A DNA stretch of 64,000 nucleotides from Breoghania corrubedonensis. GTDB taxonomy: Bacteria; Pseudomonadota; Alphaproteobacteria; Rhizobiales; Stappiaceae. A program made the position numbers and the translations under genes. This document shows, piece by piece, positions 34,952-43,804 of this stretch. Numbering within the stretch: position 1 is the stretch's first letter; every line of letters begins with the position of its first letter. The notes beneath the pieces are model-generated. The model did not search any database and was not told where the DNA came from. It saw nothing but the letters and a program-made list of their open reading frames with translations. The DNA lies in NCBI RefSeq assembly GCF_003053845.1, contig NZ_QAYG01000001.1, forward strand, positions 1,494,078 through 1,558,077, given 5' to 3'.

Positions 34952-35350
34952 ATGGCACGGATACTGGTGACCGAGGACGACGATGCGGTCCGCTCCTTCG
35001 TGAAGCGGGCACTCGAACTCGACGGCCATACGGTGGAAATTGCCGAAGACGGCGCACAGGCCGTCGACGTCATCAAGCAGGCCGGTGGCGACTTCGATCT
35101 GCTGCTTTCCGACATCAAGATGCCGGTGATGGACGGGATCGCGCTGGCGCTTGTCGTCGCCCGCGACTGGCCATCATTGCGCATTCTGTTGATGACCGGA
35201 TTCGCCGATCAACGCGAACGAGCTCACAATCTCGAAGCTCTGGTCCATGACGTGGTGACCAAGCCATTTTCGCTGGCAGACATCCGCCGCGCCGTTTCGC
35301 TGGCTCTGGCTGGCGTGATTGATGATGATCGCAGCAAACTCTACGCCTGA
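34952..35350 (+). CDS. cpdR: single-domain response regulator CpdR
   Basis: A 132-residue stand-alone receiver domain. EDDD near residues 8-11 and the phospho-acceptor D54 in LLSDIKMPVMDG are present, with the conserved Thr/Lys in MTGFADQRERA and VVTKPFSLADI. The MARIL-TEDDDAVRSFVKRALELDGHTVEIAEDG start and the FADQRERA segment match CpdR, the adaptor that in its unphosphorylated form recruits substrates to ClpXP during the cell cycle, controlled by CckA-ChpT. AGGAGG lies seven bases before the ATG. The overlapping longer frame from 34409 is not real. Confidence 0.92.
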   Translation: MARILVTEDDDAVRSFVKRALELDGHTVEIAEDGAQAVDVIKQAGGDFDLLLSDIKMPVMDGIALALVVARDWPSLRILLMTGFADQRERAHNLEALVHDVVTKPFSLADIRRAVSLALAGVIDDDRSKLYA

Positions 35351-35375
35351 TATCTAAGCTCCGTGACGGTCTGTC

Positions 35376-36350
35376 TCACGGTTCGATGATGACCTTGCCG
35401 CGCGCTCGGCGCTCTGCGAGCTCGCCCAATGCCTGTGCCGTTTGTTCGAGCGGATAGACGGCATGGATATGGGGCTTGAGCTTGCCATCCGCGACCCAGT
35501 CCAGAAGCTGGGTTACGTCTGCCCAGTGTTCCTCCGGTTCGCGCACGATCGCTTCGCCCCAGAAGACACCGCGAACGTCACACCCCTTCAAGAGAACAAG
35601 ATTGAGCGGAATTTTCGGGATCGCCCCCGATGCGAAACCGATGACGAGATAACGCCCGCGCCAGGCGGTCGCTCTCAGCGCCTGTTCGGCATAGTCACCG
35701 CCAACCGGGTCATAAACCACATCGACGCCGTTTCCATCCGTCAACGCCTTGAGCCTGAGCTTCAGGTCTTCCTCGGCGTAGTTGACCGTTTCCCTCGCGC
35801 CGAAGCGCCTGGCGAATTCGAGCTTTTCCGATGAGGAAGCGCAGGCGATGACGCGGGCGCCCAGAAGCGTTGCGATTTCAACCGCCGCCTGACCGACGCC
35901 CCCTGAAGCTCCCAGCACGGCGACTGTTTCGCCGTCGCGCAATTGCGCTCGTCCGCGCAGCGCATGCAGCGTCGTTCCGTAGGTGACGAGGATCCCGGCC
36001 GCGACCTGGAACGAGACGCCCTGCGGCATAGCAATGACGTCGTCCTGGCTGACGACGACCTTTTCGCGGCAGCCGCCGAAGCGGGTATAGGCAACGACCC
36101 GGTCCCCCGGGCTCACGCGCGTGACGCCATCGCCGACCGCAATGACCACCCCGGCCAGTTCCGCGCCGGGCGAAAACGGCATTTCGGGTCGGACCTGGTA
36201 ACGTCCCTCGATGATGAGCGTATCGAAGAAATTCAGCGCCGCCGCCCTGACCTCCACCAGAACCTCTCCCGGTCCTGCCCCGGGATCGGGGAGATTTTCG
36301 ACGACAAGCGCTTCTGGCGGCCCGTAGGCCTTGCAGAGAACGGCCTTCAT
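35376..36350 (-). CDS. NADPH:quinone oxidoreductase family protein (MDR)
   Basis: A 324-residue zinc-free medium-chain dehydrogenase/reductase. It begins MKAVLCKAYGPPEALVVE; the NADPH Rossmann motif VLGASGGVGQAAVEIA is near residues 144-159, and VYDPVGGDYAEQALR near 212-226. Members reduce quinones or enoyl thioesters. It converges on cpdR, with a short CCGTGA/TCACGG repeat at 35361-35381 between the stops. Substrate unknown. Confidence 0.88.
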   Translation of the reverse strand: MKAVLCKAYGPPEALVVENLPDPGAGPGEVLVEVRAAALNFFDTLIIEGRYQVRPEMPFSPGAELAGVVIAVGDGVTRVSPGDRVVAYTRFGGCREKVVVSQDDVIAMPQGVSFQVAAGILVTYGTTLHALRGRAQLRDGETVAVLGASGGVGQAAVEIATLLGARVIACASSSEKLEFARRFGARETVNYAEEDLKLRLKALTDGNGVDVVYDPVGGDYAEQALRATAWRGRYLVIGFASGAIPKIPLNLVLLKGCDVRGVFWGEAIVREPEEHWADVTQLLDWVADGKLKPHIHAVYPLEQTAQALGELAERRARGKVIIEP

Positions 36351-36506
36351 TTGTGTTTCAGCCCGTTATTCGGTAGATCCCCCTCCGCTGGTATCATGGG
36401 GCCGGCGATAATGGAAGATTTCGTTAACCATATCGGGCCGCCCAGAGGCCGCAAATGCCGGCCTGCCAATAGGGCACAATGCTGGATTGAACCGGGAAGT
36501 ATTTGT

Positions 36507-37058
36507 ATGCGCGGTTATTTCGCGATCGGAATTGAGGGTGTCTCCAAGGTAATGAACCTGGGAAACCTGATACGCACCGCGCATGGGTTCGGGGCCGCCT
36601 TCGTCTTTACGGTTGATGCGGACAAGCGTCTCGGGCGTGTGCCGCCGTCCGACACGTCACGTACGCCCGATCACACGCCGTATTATGCGTGGAAATCGAT
36701 CGAGGACATGCAGCTTCCCGGTGGTTGCAAACTGGTCGGGATCGAATTGACGGACGATGCTGTCGACCTGCCGAGTTTCGGGCATCCGCTCAAGGCGGCG
36801 TATGTTCTGGGGCCGGAGCGCGGATCGCTTTCTCCCGAAATGCTCGCGCAATGCGACCACGTGATCCGCATCCCGACCGGTTTCTGCATCAATGTGGCGA
36901 CCGCGGGGGCGATCGTCATGTATGACAGGGTGCGGACCATGGGACGTTTCGCCGAACGTCCGCTTGTCGGCGGTGCTCCGCGCGCGGAGTTGGTGGAGCA
37001 TGTTCACGGTGGTCCGATCACGCGCACCGGCAAGAAGCGACGGACGCTCGACGGCTGA
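36507..37058 (+). CDS. SpoU (TrmH)-family RNA methyltransferase
   Basis: A 183-residue SPOUT methyltransferase. Motif 1 is NLGNLIRTAHGFGA, motif 2 is YVLGPERGSLSPEMLAQCD, and motif 3 is IPTGFCINVATAGAIVMYDR, which together form the SAM-binding trefoil knot. Start ATG 36507 has GGGAAG seven bases upstream; the longer frame from 35943 is an artefact over the antisense gene. It would 2'-O-methylate a tRNA or rRNA ribose; the target is unknown. A TTAACCAT motif is at 36423-36430 upstream. Confidence 0.87.
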   Translation: MRGYFAIGIEGVSKVMNLGNLIRTAHGFGAAFVFTVDADKRLGRVPPSDTSRTPDHTPYYAWKSIEDMQLPGGCKLVGIELTDDAVDLPSFGHPLKAAYVLGPERGSLSPEMLAQCDHVIRIPTGFCINVATAGAIVMYDRVRTMGRFAERPLVGGAPRAELVEHVHGGPITRTGKKRRTLDG

Positions 37059-37210
37059 GTTGCTCGAAAGTCACACTCTTGCCAGAATTCTCGGGCCAGC
37101 GTGGCGCGAACCCACCGAAACGGTCCGTACCTCCGGCGAGGAGGGCCAAAGAAAAGGTCAACCCTTTCGTAACCCAAGTTCGGGTAACCTTTGATTGAGG
37201 TTTACGACCG

Positions 37211-37765
37211 ATGAAATCGGCCGGCCCGATTTTAATCAAGATAAGCGGTTTGGAGATGATGCAAGCACGTATGCTGGCTACGGCCATTCTGGCCCTCGCT
37301 CTCTCGGGCGCTGCCGCGAACGCGCAGTCCCCCTCCCTCCTGAGCACGTTCAACGACTGGGCCGCATATGCCCATGCGGGACAGAAGGGCAAGGTCTGCT
37401 ACGCCCTGTCGAAACCCACCGACATGCAGCCCGCAGACCGCAACCACGGTGAAGTCTTCTTCTTCGTTTCGACGCGGCCTGGTGAGAATGTCCGCGACGA
37501 ACCGAGCTTCCTGGTCGGGTATCCGTTCAAGGAAGGATCGTCCGTAGCGGTGGATATCGACGGCACCAAGTTCGCAATGTTCACCAAGGGCGACGGTTCC
37601 TGGGTGGAGAACGCCGCGGAGGAGCAGCGTCTGGTAACGGCCATGAAGGCCGGTCATTCGATGAAGCTCTCCGGCGTGTCGTCACGCAATACCAACACCT
37701 CCTACACAGTGTCCCTGTCGGGGGTGACGGCGGCCATCAACGCTGCGGACAAGGCCTGCCAGTAG
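37211..37765 (+). CDS. IalB-like (invasion-associated locus B) secreted protein
   Basis: A 184-residue exported protein. A hydrophobic signal segment (MLATAILALALSGAAANAQ) ends with an Ala-x-Ala site, followed by the IalB-like domain with two Cys (near 63 and the C-terminal end). The GYPFKEGSSVAVDIDG and KGDGSWVE segments are typical. Start 37211 has GAGG eleven bases upstream; ATG 37256-37271 would give a shorter n-region. IalB homologues are periplasmic proteins linked to host-cell entry in Bartonella, but they are widespread in free-living Hyphomicrobiales. Confidence 0.83.
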   Translation: MKSAGPILIKISGLEMMQARMLATAILALALSGAAANAQSPSLLSTFNDWAAYAHAGQKGKVCYALSKPTDMQPADRNHGEVFFFVSTRPGENVRDEPSFLVGYPFKEGSSVAVDIDGTKFAMFTKGDGSWVENAAEEQRLVTAMKAGHSMKLSGVSSRNTNTSYTVSLSGVTAAINAADKACQ

Positions 37766-37841
37766 GCTGGCCGAACAGCGCGTTCGTGGGGTGCGGGACT
37801 CGCATCCGCGGCAAAAAACGATATATAGAGAAAACCGGCTC

Positions 37842-37871
37842 GGGGCGGTGACGGACAGTCGCCGCCCCTTT
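37842..37871 (+). terminator. hairpin with short T-run after the IalB-like gene
   Basis: GGGGCGGTGAC and GTCGCCGCCCC (37842-37852 and 37858-37868) pair over 11 bases with one G-T wobble and a five-base loop, then TTT. It fits a terminator for the IalB-like gene. It also lies 58 bases before rlmN, so it could sit in the rlmN leader instead. Confidence 0.55.
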
Positions 37872-37928
37872 GCCATGCGGCCGATTCACCACGTATCCAA
37901 CAAGTAGCGGATTTCAAAGAGAGAACCG

Positions 37929-39209
37929 ATGGCGGTATCCCTCGATCTGACCCAGACGCGACCAGCTGGCAGGACCATAACGGCGCGACCGCCCGTTGTT
38001 GCATCCGCAGGCGCGAAACCCTCGCTTCTCGGCATGTCGCGGCGCGAACTGGCTGAGGCGGTCTTGAGTATTGGCGTGCCGGACAAGCAGGTCCGCATGC
38101 GCGTCTCCCAGCTCTGGCACTGGATCTACGTGCGTGGCTTCACCGATTTCGACCGGATGACGAATGTGTCGAAGGAGCTGCGCCAAAGGCTCGATGACGC
38201 CTTCACGCTGGCGCGTCCGGAATTGGTGCTGGAACAGATCTCGGTCGACGGTACGCGCAAGTGGCTGATGCGCTTTCCTTCCCGGGGCGCCGGCAAGCCG
38301 GTGGAGATCGAAACCGTCTACATCCCCGAAGAGGGGCGCGGCACGCTGTGTATCTCCTCCCAGGTCGGCTGCACGCTCACCTGCTCCTTCTGTCACACCG
38401 GCACACAGAAGCTGGTGCGCAATCTGACATCGGAAGAGATCATCGCCCAGATCATGGTCGCGCGCGATCGGCTAGGCGATTTCCCAGAAGCCGACACGCC
38501 TCAAGGCGCGATCGTGCCGGGTGAGGGGCGCCTGATATCAAATGTCGTCATGATGGGCATGGGCGAACCCCTCTACAATTTCGAGGAAGTGAAGAAGGCG
38601 CTCCTGATCGCCTCCGACGGCGAGGGGCTGAGCCTTTCGAAGCGGCGGATCACGCTTTCGACCTCCGGTGTGGTGCCGATGATCGAAAAGGCAGGCAGCG
38701 AAATCGGCTGCATGCTGGCGATTTCTCTTCATGCTGTACGCGACGAACTGCGCAACGAACTCGTGCCCATCAACAAGAAGTATCCGCTGAAGGAGCTTCT
38801 CGATGCGTGCCGGGCTTATCCGGGCCTGTCCAACGCCAAGCGCATCACGTTCGAGTACGTCATGCTGAAGGGCGTCAACGATTCGCTTGCCGACGCCAAG
38901 GAGCTGGTGAAGCTCCTGAAGGGCATTCCGGCCAAGATCAATCTCATTCCGTTCAATCCCTGGCCGGGGTCTCCCTACGATTGTTCCGATTGGGAGCAGA
39001 TCGAGATTTTCGCCGATTATGTGAACCGGGCGGGCTACGCCTCGCCAATCCGCACGCCACGCGGCCGTGACATCTTCGCAGCCTGCGGCCAGCTGAAGAG
39101 CGAGTCGGAACGGCTGAAACGGAGCGAGCGTGAAAAGCTGGAGGCCGCACAGGTAACGGCGGGCGAACAACCAGTCGAGCCCTCTCCGGCTGCTCCGGCC
39201 GGAAGCTGA
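37929..39209 (+). CDS. rlmN: dual-specificity 23S rRNA/tRNA adenine-C2 methyltransferase RlmN
   Basis: RlmN (426 residues) is a radical SAM enzyme that methylates C2 of A2503 in 23S rRNA and A37 of some tRNAs. The cluster motif CTLTCSFC is near residues 150-157, [10 protein letters not shown] near 211-220, and the second catalytic cysteine is in [12 protein letters not shown] near the end. The N-terminal accessory domain ([19 protein letters not shown]) is present. A 25-residue Pro/Ala/Glu-rich tail follows. A membrane-protein gene starts ten bases downstream. Confidence 0.96.
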   Translation: MAVSLDLTQTRPAGRTITARPPVVASAGAKPSLLGMSRRELAEAVLSIGVPDKQVRMRVSQLWHWIYVRGFTDFDRMTNVSKELRQRLDDAFTLARPELVLEQISVDGTRKWLMRFPSRGAGKPVEIETVYIPEEGRGTLCISSQVGCTLTCSFCHTGTQKLVRNLTSEEIIAQIMVARDRLGDFPEADTPQGAIVPGEGRLISNVVMMGMGEPLYNFEEVKKALLIASDGEGLSLSKRRITLSTSGVVPMIEKAGSEIGCMLAISLHAVRDELRNELVPINKKYPLKELLDACRAYPGLSNAKRITFEYVMLKGVNDSLADAKELVKLLKGIPAKINLIPFNPWPGSPYDCSDWEQIEIFADYVNRAGYASPIRTPRGRDIFAACGQLKSESERLKRSEREKLEAAQVTAGEQPVEPSPAAPAGS

Positions 39210-39219
39210 CGGCGGCTGC

Positions 39220-39735
39220 ATGGACGCTTTCCACGTCTTCGGCAGGCTCTTCGCCATTGTTTTTGCCTTTTGCCTAGCTTCGGTTGCGGCAAGCTTCTTC
39301 CTTGCCTTCGCCGTACCGGGCTGGGTGCCGGCGGCTTGGGTCTTCGATCATTGGCAGGTCGGCCACGATCTTTTCGTCTATGACTACCAGGCGTCGGGCC
39401 AGTTCGCCGATCTCGCCGATATGGTCACCCGTCTCGTCGTTGCGACTGTCGGCGCGAGCATCATTGGCGGACTGGCCTTCGTACCCGCAGCGCTCGCGAT
39501 CCTGGTGGCCGAAATCCTCAGGCTTCGTTCCATCCTCTACCATGTGCTTGTGGGCGGTTTGATCGCGATAGCGCTTCTGGTCGCCACCCGGGTGCCAGAG
39601 GCCGGTTCCACGCGACTGCCGCCGGACTGGAACCTCTTTCTCGCCGCCGGCTTTGTCGGGGGCTTCGTTTATTGGCTGATCGCAGGCCGTGGTTCCGGTA
39701 TCGCAAAACCGAGTGCGTCAGGCCCCGACGCATAA
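39220..39735 (+). CDS. hypothetical membrane protein, four TM helices
   Basis: A 171-residue integral membrane protein with hydrophobic segments near residues 8-32, 68-98, 103-122 and 138-158. There is a short loop with several aromatic residues after the first helix (FDHWQVGHDLFVYDYQ). I do not recognise a named family. It starts ten bases after rlmN, so the two are probably co-transcribed. No functional residues can be assigned. Confidence 0.7.
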   Translation: MDAFHVFGRLFAIVFAFCLASVAASFFLAFAVPGWVPAAWVFDHWQVGHDLFVYDYQASGQFADLADMVTRLVVATVGASIIGGLAFVPAALAILVAEILRLRSILYHVLVGGLIAIALLVATRVPEAGSTRLPPDWNLFLAAGFVGGFVYWLIAGRGSGIAKPSASGPDA

Positions 39736-39833
39736 TCCGACGAGATCGCCGCAGCGGTTCTGCCGGCTTGCTCTAATCCGCAGAGACTGCTAGCCCGATT
39801 TTACCCCTTTTTCCGACATCGTTCCGATCAGCC

Positions 39834-40811
39834 ATGCCCACAATCGCACCCCAGTCTTTCTCCGCTTTCGTTGTTTCCGCCGGCTTTCTTGGCGATATCG
39901 CCTATTTCGCGCTTGGAGACGGCGCTGTTCACCTGATCGGGCCGGAGCCGAAGGTTGTCCAGGCGCACAAGGGATCTGTCCTTGCCGCCAGTCTCGCACG
40001 CGAAGGGCAGAGCCTGGTCACGTCCGGGGATGACGGCCGCGTGGTGCGGATCGCCGCCGACGGAACGCTGGACGTTCTGGCCGAGCTGCCTCGCAAATGG
40101 ATCGATATCCTCGCCACGGGGCCCGATGGCGCGATTGCCTTCGCCAGCGGACGGGCCGCGTGGACCCGCGATCGCAACGGGGTGGAAAAGGAATTCGCCA
40201 TCGAAAGGGCTGTGGGCGGACTGGCCTTCGCGCCGAAGGGGATGCGGCTCGCCATGGCGCGCTACGGCGGGGCCACGCTCTATTGGGTCAATACAGCCGG
40301 CACGCCGGTGGAGCTGACTTGGGCCGGCGCTCACAATGCCGTGATCTGGTCGCCGGACGGAAAGTATGTCGTGACCTCGATGCAGGAGAATGCCCTGCAC
40401 GGCTGGCGGCTTTCCGACGGCCAGGACATGCGCATGACCGGCTATCCGACCAAGGTGAAGTCGATGTCCTGGACTGCACGGGGCAAGTATCTGGCAACGT
40501 CGGGTGCTGCGGCTGCGATCCTGTGGCCTTTCGCGGGCAAGTCCGGGCCGATGGGGCAGGAGCCGCTGCAGCTTGGTGCGCGCGGCGAAGACGCGTTGGT
40601 CACCATGGTTGCATGCCATCCCGAGGAAGAGGCAATCGCGATAGGCTATCAGGACGGACTGGTGCTCGTCAGCCGTTTCCAGGATGGGGCGGAGCGTGTT
40701 TTGCGCCGTCCGGGCGAGGGGGCGATTTCCGCGCTTTCGTGGAGCGCGGAAGGGATGAAGCTCGCCTTTGGAACCGAGGAGGGGGCCGGCGGCGTTATCG
40801 CCTTGCCCTGA
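39834..40811 (+). CDS. WD40-repeat beta-propeller protein
   Basis: A 325-residue protein made of about seven WD40-like blades. Examples are VQAHKGSVLAASLAREGQSLVTSGDDGRVVRI near residues 42-73, AHNAVIWSPDGKYVVTSMQENALHGW near 165-191, and KSMSWTARGKYLATSGAAAAILW in the next blade. There is no signal peptide. WD40 proteins are scaffolds for complexes; the partner is unknown. Similar proteins occur in most Hyphomicrobiales as single-copy cytoplasmic proteins. Confidence 0.88.
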   Translation: MPTIAPQSFSAFVVSAGFLGDIAYFALGDGAVHLIGPEPKVVQAHKGSVLAASLAREGQSLVTSGDDGRVVRIAADGTLDVLAELPRKWIDILATGPDGAIAFASGRAAWTRDRNGVEKEFAIERAVGGLAFAPKGMRLAMARYGGATLYWVNTAGTPVELTWAGAHNAVIWSPDGKYVVTSMQENALHGWRLSDGQDMRMTGYPTKVKSMSWTARGKYLATSGAAAAILWPFAGKSGPMGQEPLQLGARGEDALVTMVACHPEEEAIAIGYQDGLVLVSRFQDGAERVLRRPGEGAISALSWSAEGMKLAFGTEEGAGGVIALP

Positions 40812-40890
40812 GAAAGATTGGCAATGCCCTGAAAGAGACACGCCTCAACGGGTCTTGAAAGGTGGCGAGGGCAGGCCGGGGAGGGGCCTC

Positions 40891-41418
40891 ATGATCGTTC
40901 GCACCGTTACACTGGCTATTGCGCTCGTGATGGGGACACTTACGTCCCAGTTTCCTGAATTCGCCCAGCAGTACCGCCAGAGACTGGCCGGTGCGATCGA
41001 CGCACTTGGCGAAGTCGTCGCCGATTTCCGCCGAGATGCCGAGGCCGAGAACCTCTCTCCTCAGGAGGCAATTGCCCGGCTCGAATCGAGTGGAGACAGT
41101 TTTGCGCGGCGGCGGGCCGCAAGCATGGAGCGGACCATAACGCGGCTCGACCGCCTCATCGCCCAATGGCGTGCGATGGAACGGGGCGGTCCCTTTGCGC
41201 GCCTGAACGCCTTGGTCGGGGAGGCGGATCCCGATCTCGTGCGGGCCACCGCGAGCGATTTCGAGCCGGCTGTCCCGGTTACCATTGAGGGTCTTGTTTC
41301 GGCGCTCGTGGGACTGCTTGTCGGTCTATTTGGTACGCGCGCAACCGTTGCTGGCAGCCGGGGCATCCGCAAGCGCATGAGGCGTCGCCGCGCCTTGAGA
41401 AGCACGAATGTGCCTTAG
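40891..41418 (+). CDS. DUF2937 family membrane protein
   Basis: A 175-residue protein with an N-terminal hydrophobic segment (VTLAIALVMGTLTSQFPEFAQQY), a long charged helical centre, and a C-terminal hydrophobic helix (LVSALVGLLVGLFGT near 145-159) before a basic tail. This is the DUF2937 layout. ATG 40891 is chosen because GAGGGG precedes it; a longer frame from 40768 overlaps the WD40 gene. Function unknown. Confidence 0.78.
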   Translation: MIVRTVTLAIALVMGTLTSQFPEFAQQYRQRLAGAIDALGEVVADFRRDAEAENLSPQEAIARLESSGDSFARRRAASMERTITRLDRLIAQWRAMERGGPFARLNALVGEADPDLVRATASDFEPAVPVTIEGLVSALVGLLVGLFGTRATVAGSRGIRKRMRRRRALRSTNVP

Positions 41419-41456
41419 CGCGGGGCCCATGAATGAGAGCGGCATGGGGCCAAGCC

Positions 41457-42011
41457 CTAGCCAGCCTGCCATGTCCGGATCGCGTCGACGGGATGGACGA
41501 GCATGATCACGTTCAACGTGAGATTGTCCCGGATCACCCACAATGCCAGCAGTTCCAGAACGATAGCGATGGCAACGGAGAACCACACCGGCATGCGGGC
41601 GGCGAACAGGAAACCGATCAGCATGAAAAGAATGTCGCAGACCGAGTTGAGCACGCTGTCGCCGGTATAGCCGACCGCGATGGTGGCCTCGCGGTAGCGA
41701 TCGATGATCCACGGGCTGTTCTCCACGATCTCCCATGCGGCTTCGATAACGAGTGCTATCAGAGCCCTGCTCCCGAGCGGACGGGAGCGCAGCAAGAGCC
41801 ACAGTGCTGCGTAGAACAGAAGGCCGTGAATGAAGTGGGACGGCGAGTACCAGTCGGCGATGTGCTGAGAATTGCCGGCAAGATCCGCAGGCGGTGACCA
41901 CAGACGCACATAACCGCATTCGCAAATGGGGATCCGGCCCATGGCGAGCAGGATAATGGCGGTGGCGGCCATGATGGCAATGCCTGCGATCCAGTAGTTG
42001 CGAGCCGTCAT
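41457..42011 (-). CDS. DUF2585 (UPF0314) family membrane protein
   Basis: A membrane protein of 184 residues with about five hydrophobic helices. ICECGYVRLW near residues 30-40 and the conserved EAAWEIVENSPWIIDRYREATIAVGYTGDSVLNSVCD block identify DUF2585. The start ATG 42011 has GGGA nine bases upstream, so it is preferred over 42047. It converges on the DUF2937 gene. Function unknown. Confidence 0.85.
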   Translation of the reverse strand: MTARNYWIAGIAIMAATAIILLAMGRIPICECGYVRLWSPPADLAGNSQHIADWYSPSHFIHGLLFYAALWLLLRSRPLGSRALIALVIEAAWEIVENSPWIIDRYREATIAVGYTGDSVLNSVCDILFMLIGFLFAARMPVWFSVAIAIVLELLALWVIRDNLTLNVIMLVHPVDAIRTWQAG

Positions 42012-42209
42012 GAATCGTTTCCCGTAAAATCGGCCTGAAGCCGTCACCCTGGCCCGTGCCTGCTATCATATCGGTGCCCGAGCAATGCATGCTTTACGGC
42101 TAAGATGCTATTCCCGATTTCGGGTTTCACCGGATGACGTAGCTGGTGCATAGATGGAACCCGCCAACGACTGACGCTTCAGGCCCAGGCTGCGTACCCG
42201 GAGATTTTC

Positions 42210-43799
42210 ATGGAGACGATCACTTCGACCGCCGGCATGGTGGTCGCGCCACATAAGGCTGCCGCGAAAGCCGGCGCCGAAGTGCTTCGCGCCGGCGGAA
42301 CGGCGGTCGACGCCATGATAGCGGCTGCCGCCACGATCGCGGTGGTCTATCCGCATATGAACGCCATCGGCGGCGACGGCTTCTGGCTGATCGCGCCGAA
42401 GGGCCGGGACCCCTGGTATATCGATGCGTGCGGTCCGGCCGGTCGAAACGCCTCCATCGAGGCTTACCGCAACGCAGAGTGCGAGACTGTTCCCACCCGG
42501 GGGCCGCTTTCCGCACTCACCGTTCCTGGTACGGTCGGCGGATGGGCCAAGGCCTACGAGATCGCCATGCATCTGGGCGGTGGATTGCCCGTCGGCGAAT
42601 TGCTCGCCGATGCGCGGCGGCGTGCGCGCGAAGGTATAGTGGTGTCGCGCAGTCAGGCCGCGTTGACAGCCGAAAAGCTTGCGGAACTCGAAAACCAGCC
42701 CGGGTTCGCGGGGATCTACCTCTCGGACGGAAAACCTCCTGCGGAGGGCGCCGGCCTGCGTCAGGAGCGCCTTTCCGATACGCTCGATCATCTTGGCCAT
42801 GCGGGGTTCGACGATTTCTACCGGGGCGACGTAGCGGCGACGCTGGCCAATGATCTGGAGGCGTTCGGCTCGCCGGTCACGCGGGCCGACCTGAAGGATT
42901 TCGAGGCGCGTGTGCGCTCTCCGCTCCAGACGCGGATCAAGACCGGGCAGCTGTTCAATTCCGCTCCGCCCACCCAGGGTCTCGCCTCTCTCATCATTCT
43001 TGGTCTCTACGATCGGCTCGATGTGAGCCGGGCCGAGAGTTTTGATCATATCCATGGTCTGGTCGAGGCGACCAAACGGGCCTTTCTCGTGCGAGACCGG
43101 GTCGTGACCGATCCTGCGCACATGGAGGTGAATCCTGCCGATTTCCTCGGGGCGGACTGGCTTGATCGCGAAGTGGGCAAGATCGAGCGCCGCCGAGCCG
43201 CGCCCTGGCCGGAGCCGGCGAGCGAAGGCGATACGGTCTGGCTCGGAGCCATCGACGCGGCGGGCAATGCGGTCTCGTTCATCCAGTCGATCTACTGGGA
43301 GTTCGGGTCGGGCTGCGTGTCGCCGCACACCGGAATTCTCATGCAGAATCGCGGTGCAAGCTTTTCTCTCGATCCGGATGCGTTGAACCCGCTGCAGCCG
43401 GGGCGGCGACCGTTCCACACACTCAATCCGGCACTGGCGCGCCTCGATGACGGGCGGACCGTGGTCTACGGCACCATGGGTGGCGAAGGCCAGCCGCAGA
43501 CCCAGGCCGCGATCTTCTCCCGAGCCATCATGCACGGACAGGACATCAGCGTGGCCATTGATGCGCCGCGCTGGCTGCTTGGCCGTACCTGGGGCGACGA
43601 GACGACATCGTTGCGTGTCGAAAGCCGTTTTGATCCCGATCTGGTAACGGCGCTGGAACGGGCGGGACATGAGGTCGTGGTGATGAAGGACGCGTATTCG
43701 GACACGATGGGTCATGCGGGCATGATCGTTCGCGGTGCCGACGGGCAATTGCTCGGGGCGCATGATCCGCGGGCCGACGGGGGCGCCGTGGCAGGTTGA
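42210..43799 (+). CDS. gamma-glutamyltransferase-family Ntn hydrolase (first of three)
   Basis: A 529-residue protein of the gamma-glutamyltransferase fold. The N-terminal block VAPHKAAAKAGAEVLRAGGTAVDAMIAAAATIAVVYPHMNAIGGDGF is clear. The self-cleavage and nucleophile threonine is T342 in the sequence GDTVWLGAID. There is no signal peptide, so it should be cytoplasmic, unlike classical periplasmic Ggt. Substrates of such enzymes include gamma-glutamyl amides, cephalosporins and acyl-homoserine lactones. It stands between DUF2585 and gluQRS and ends five bases from the convergent gluQRS stop. Confidence 0.87.
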   Translation: METITSTAGMVVAPHKAAAKAGAEVLRAGGTAVDAMIAAAATIAVVYPHMNAIGGDGFWLIAPKGRDPWYIDACGPAGRNASIEAYRNAECETVPTRGPLSALTVPGTVGGWAKAYEIAMHLGGGLPVGELLADARRRAREGIVVSRSQAALTAEKLAELENQPGFAGIYLSDGKPPAEGAGLRQERLSDTLDHLGHAGFDDFYRGDVAATLANDLEAFGSPVTRADLKDFEARVRSPLQTRIKTGQLFNSAPPTQGLASLIILGLYDRLDVSRAESFDHIHGLVEATKRAFLVRDRVVTDPAHMEVNPADFLGADWLDREVGKIERRRAAPWPEPASEGDTVWLGAIDAAGNAVSFIQSIYWEFGSGCVSPHTGILMQNRGASFSLDPDALNPLQPGRRPFHTLNPALARLDDGRTVVYGTMGGEGQPQTQAAIFSRAIMHGQDISVAIDAPRWLLGRTWGDETTSLRVESRFDPDLVTALERAGHEVVVMKDAYSDTMGHAGMIVRGADGQLLGAHDPRADGGAVAG

Positions 43800-43804
43800 G
43801 ATTC

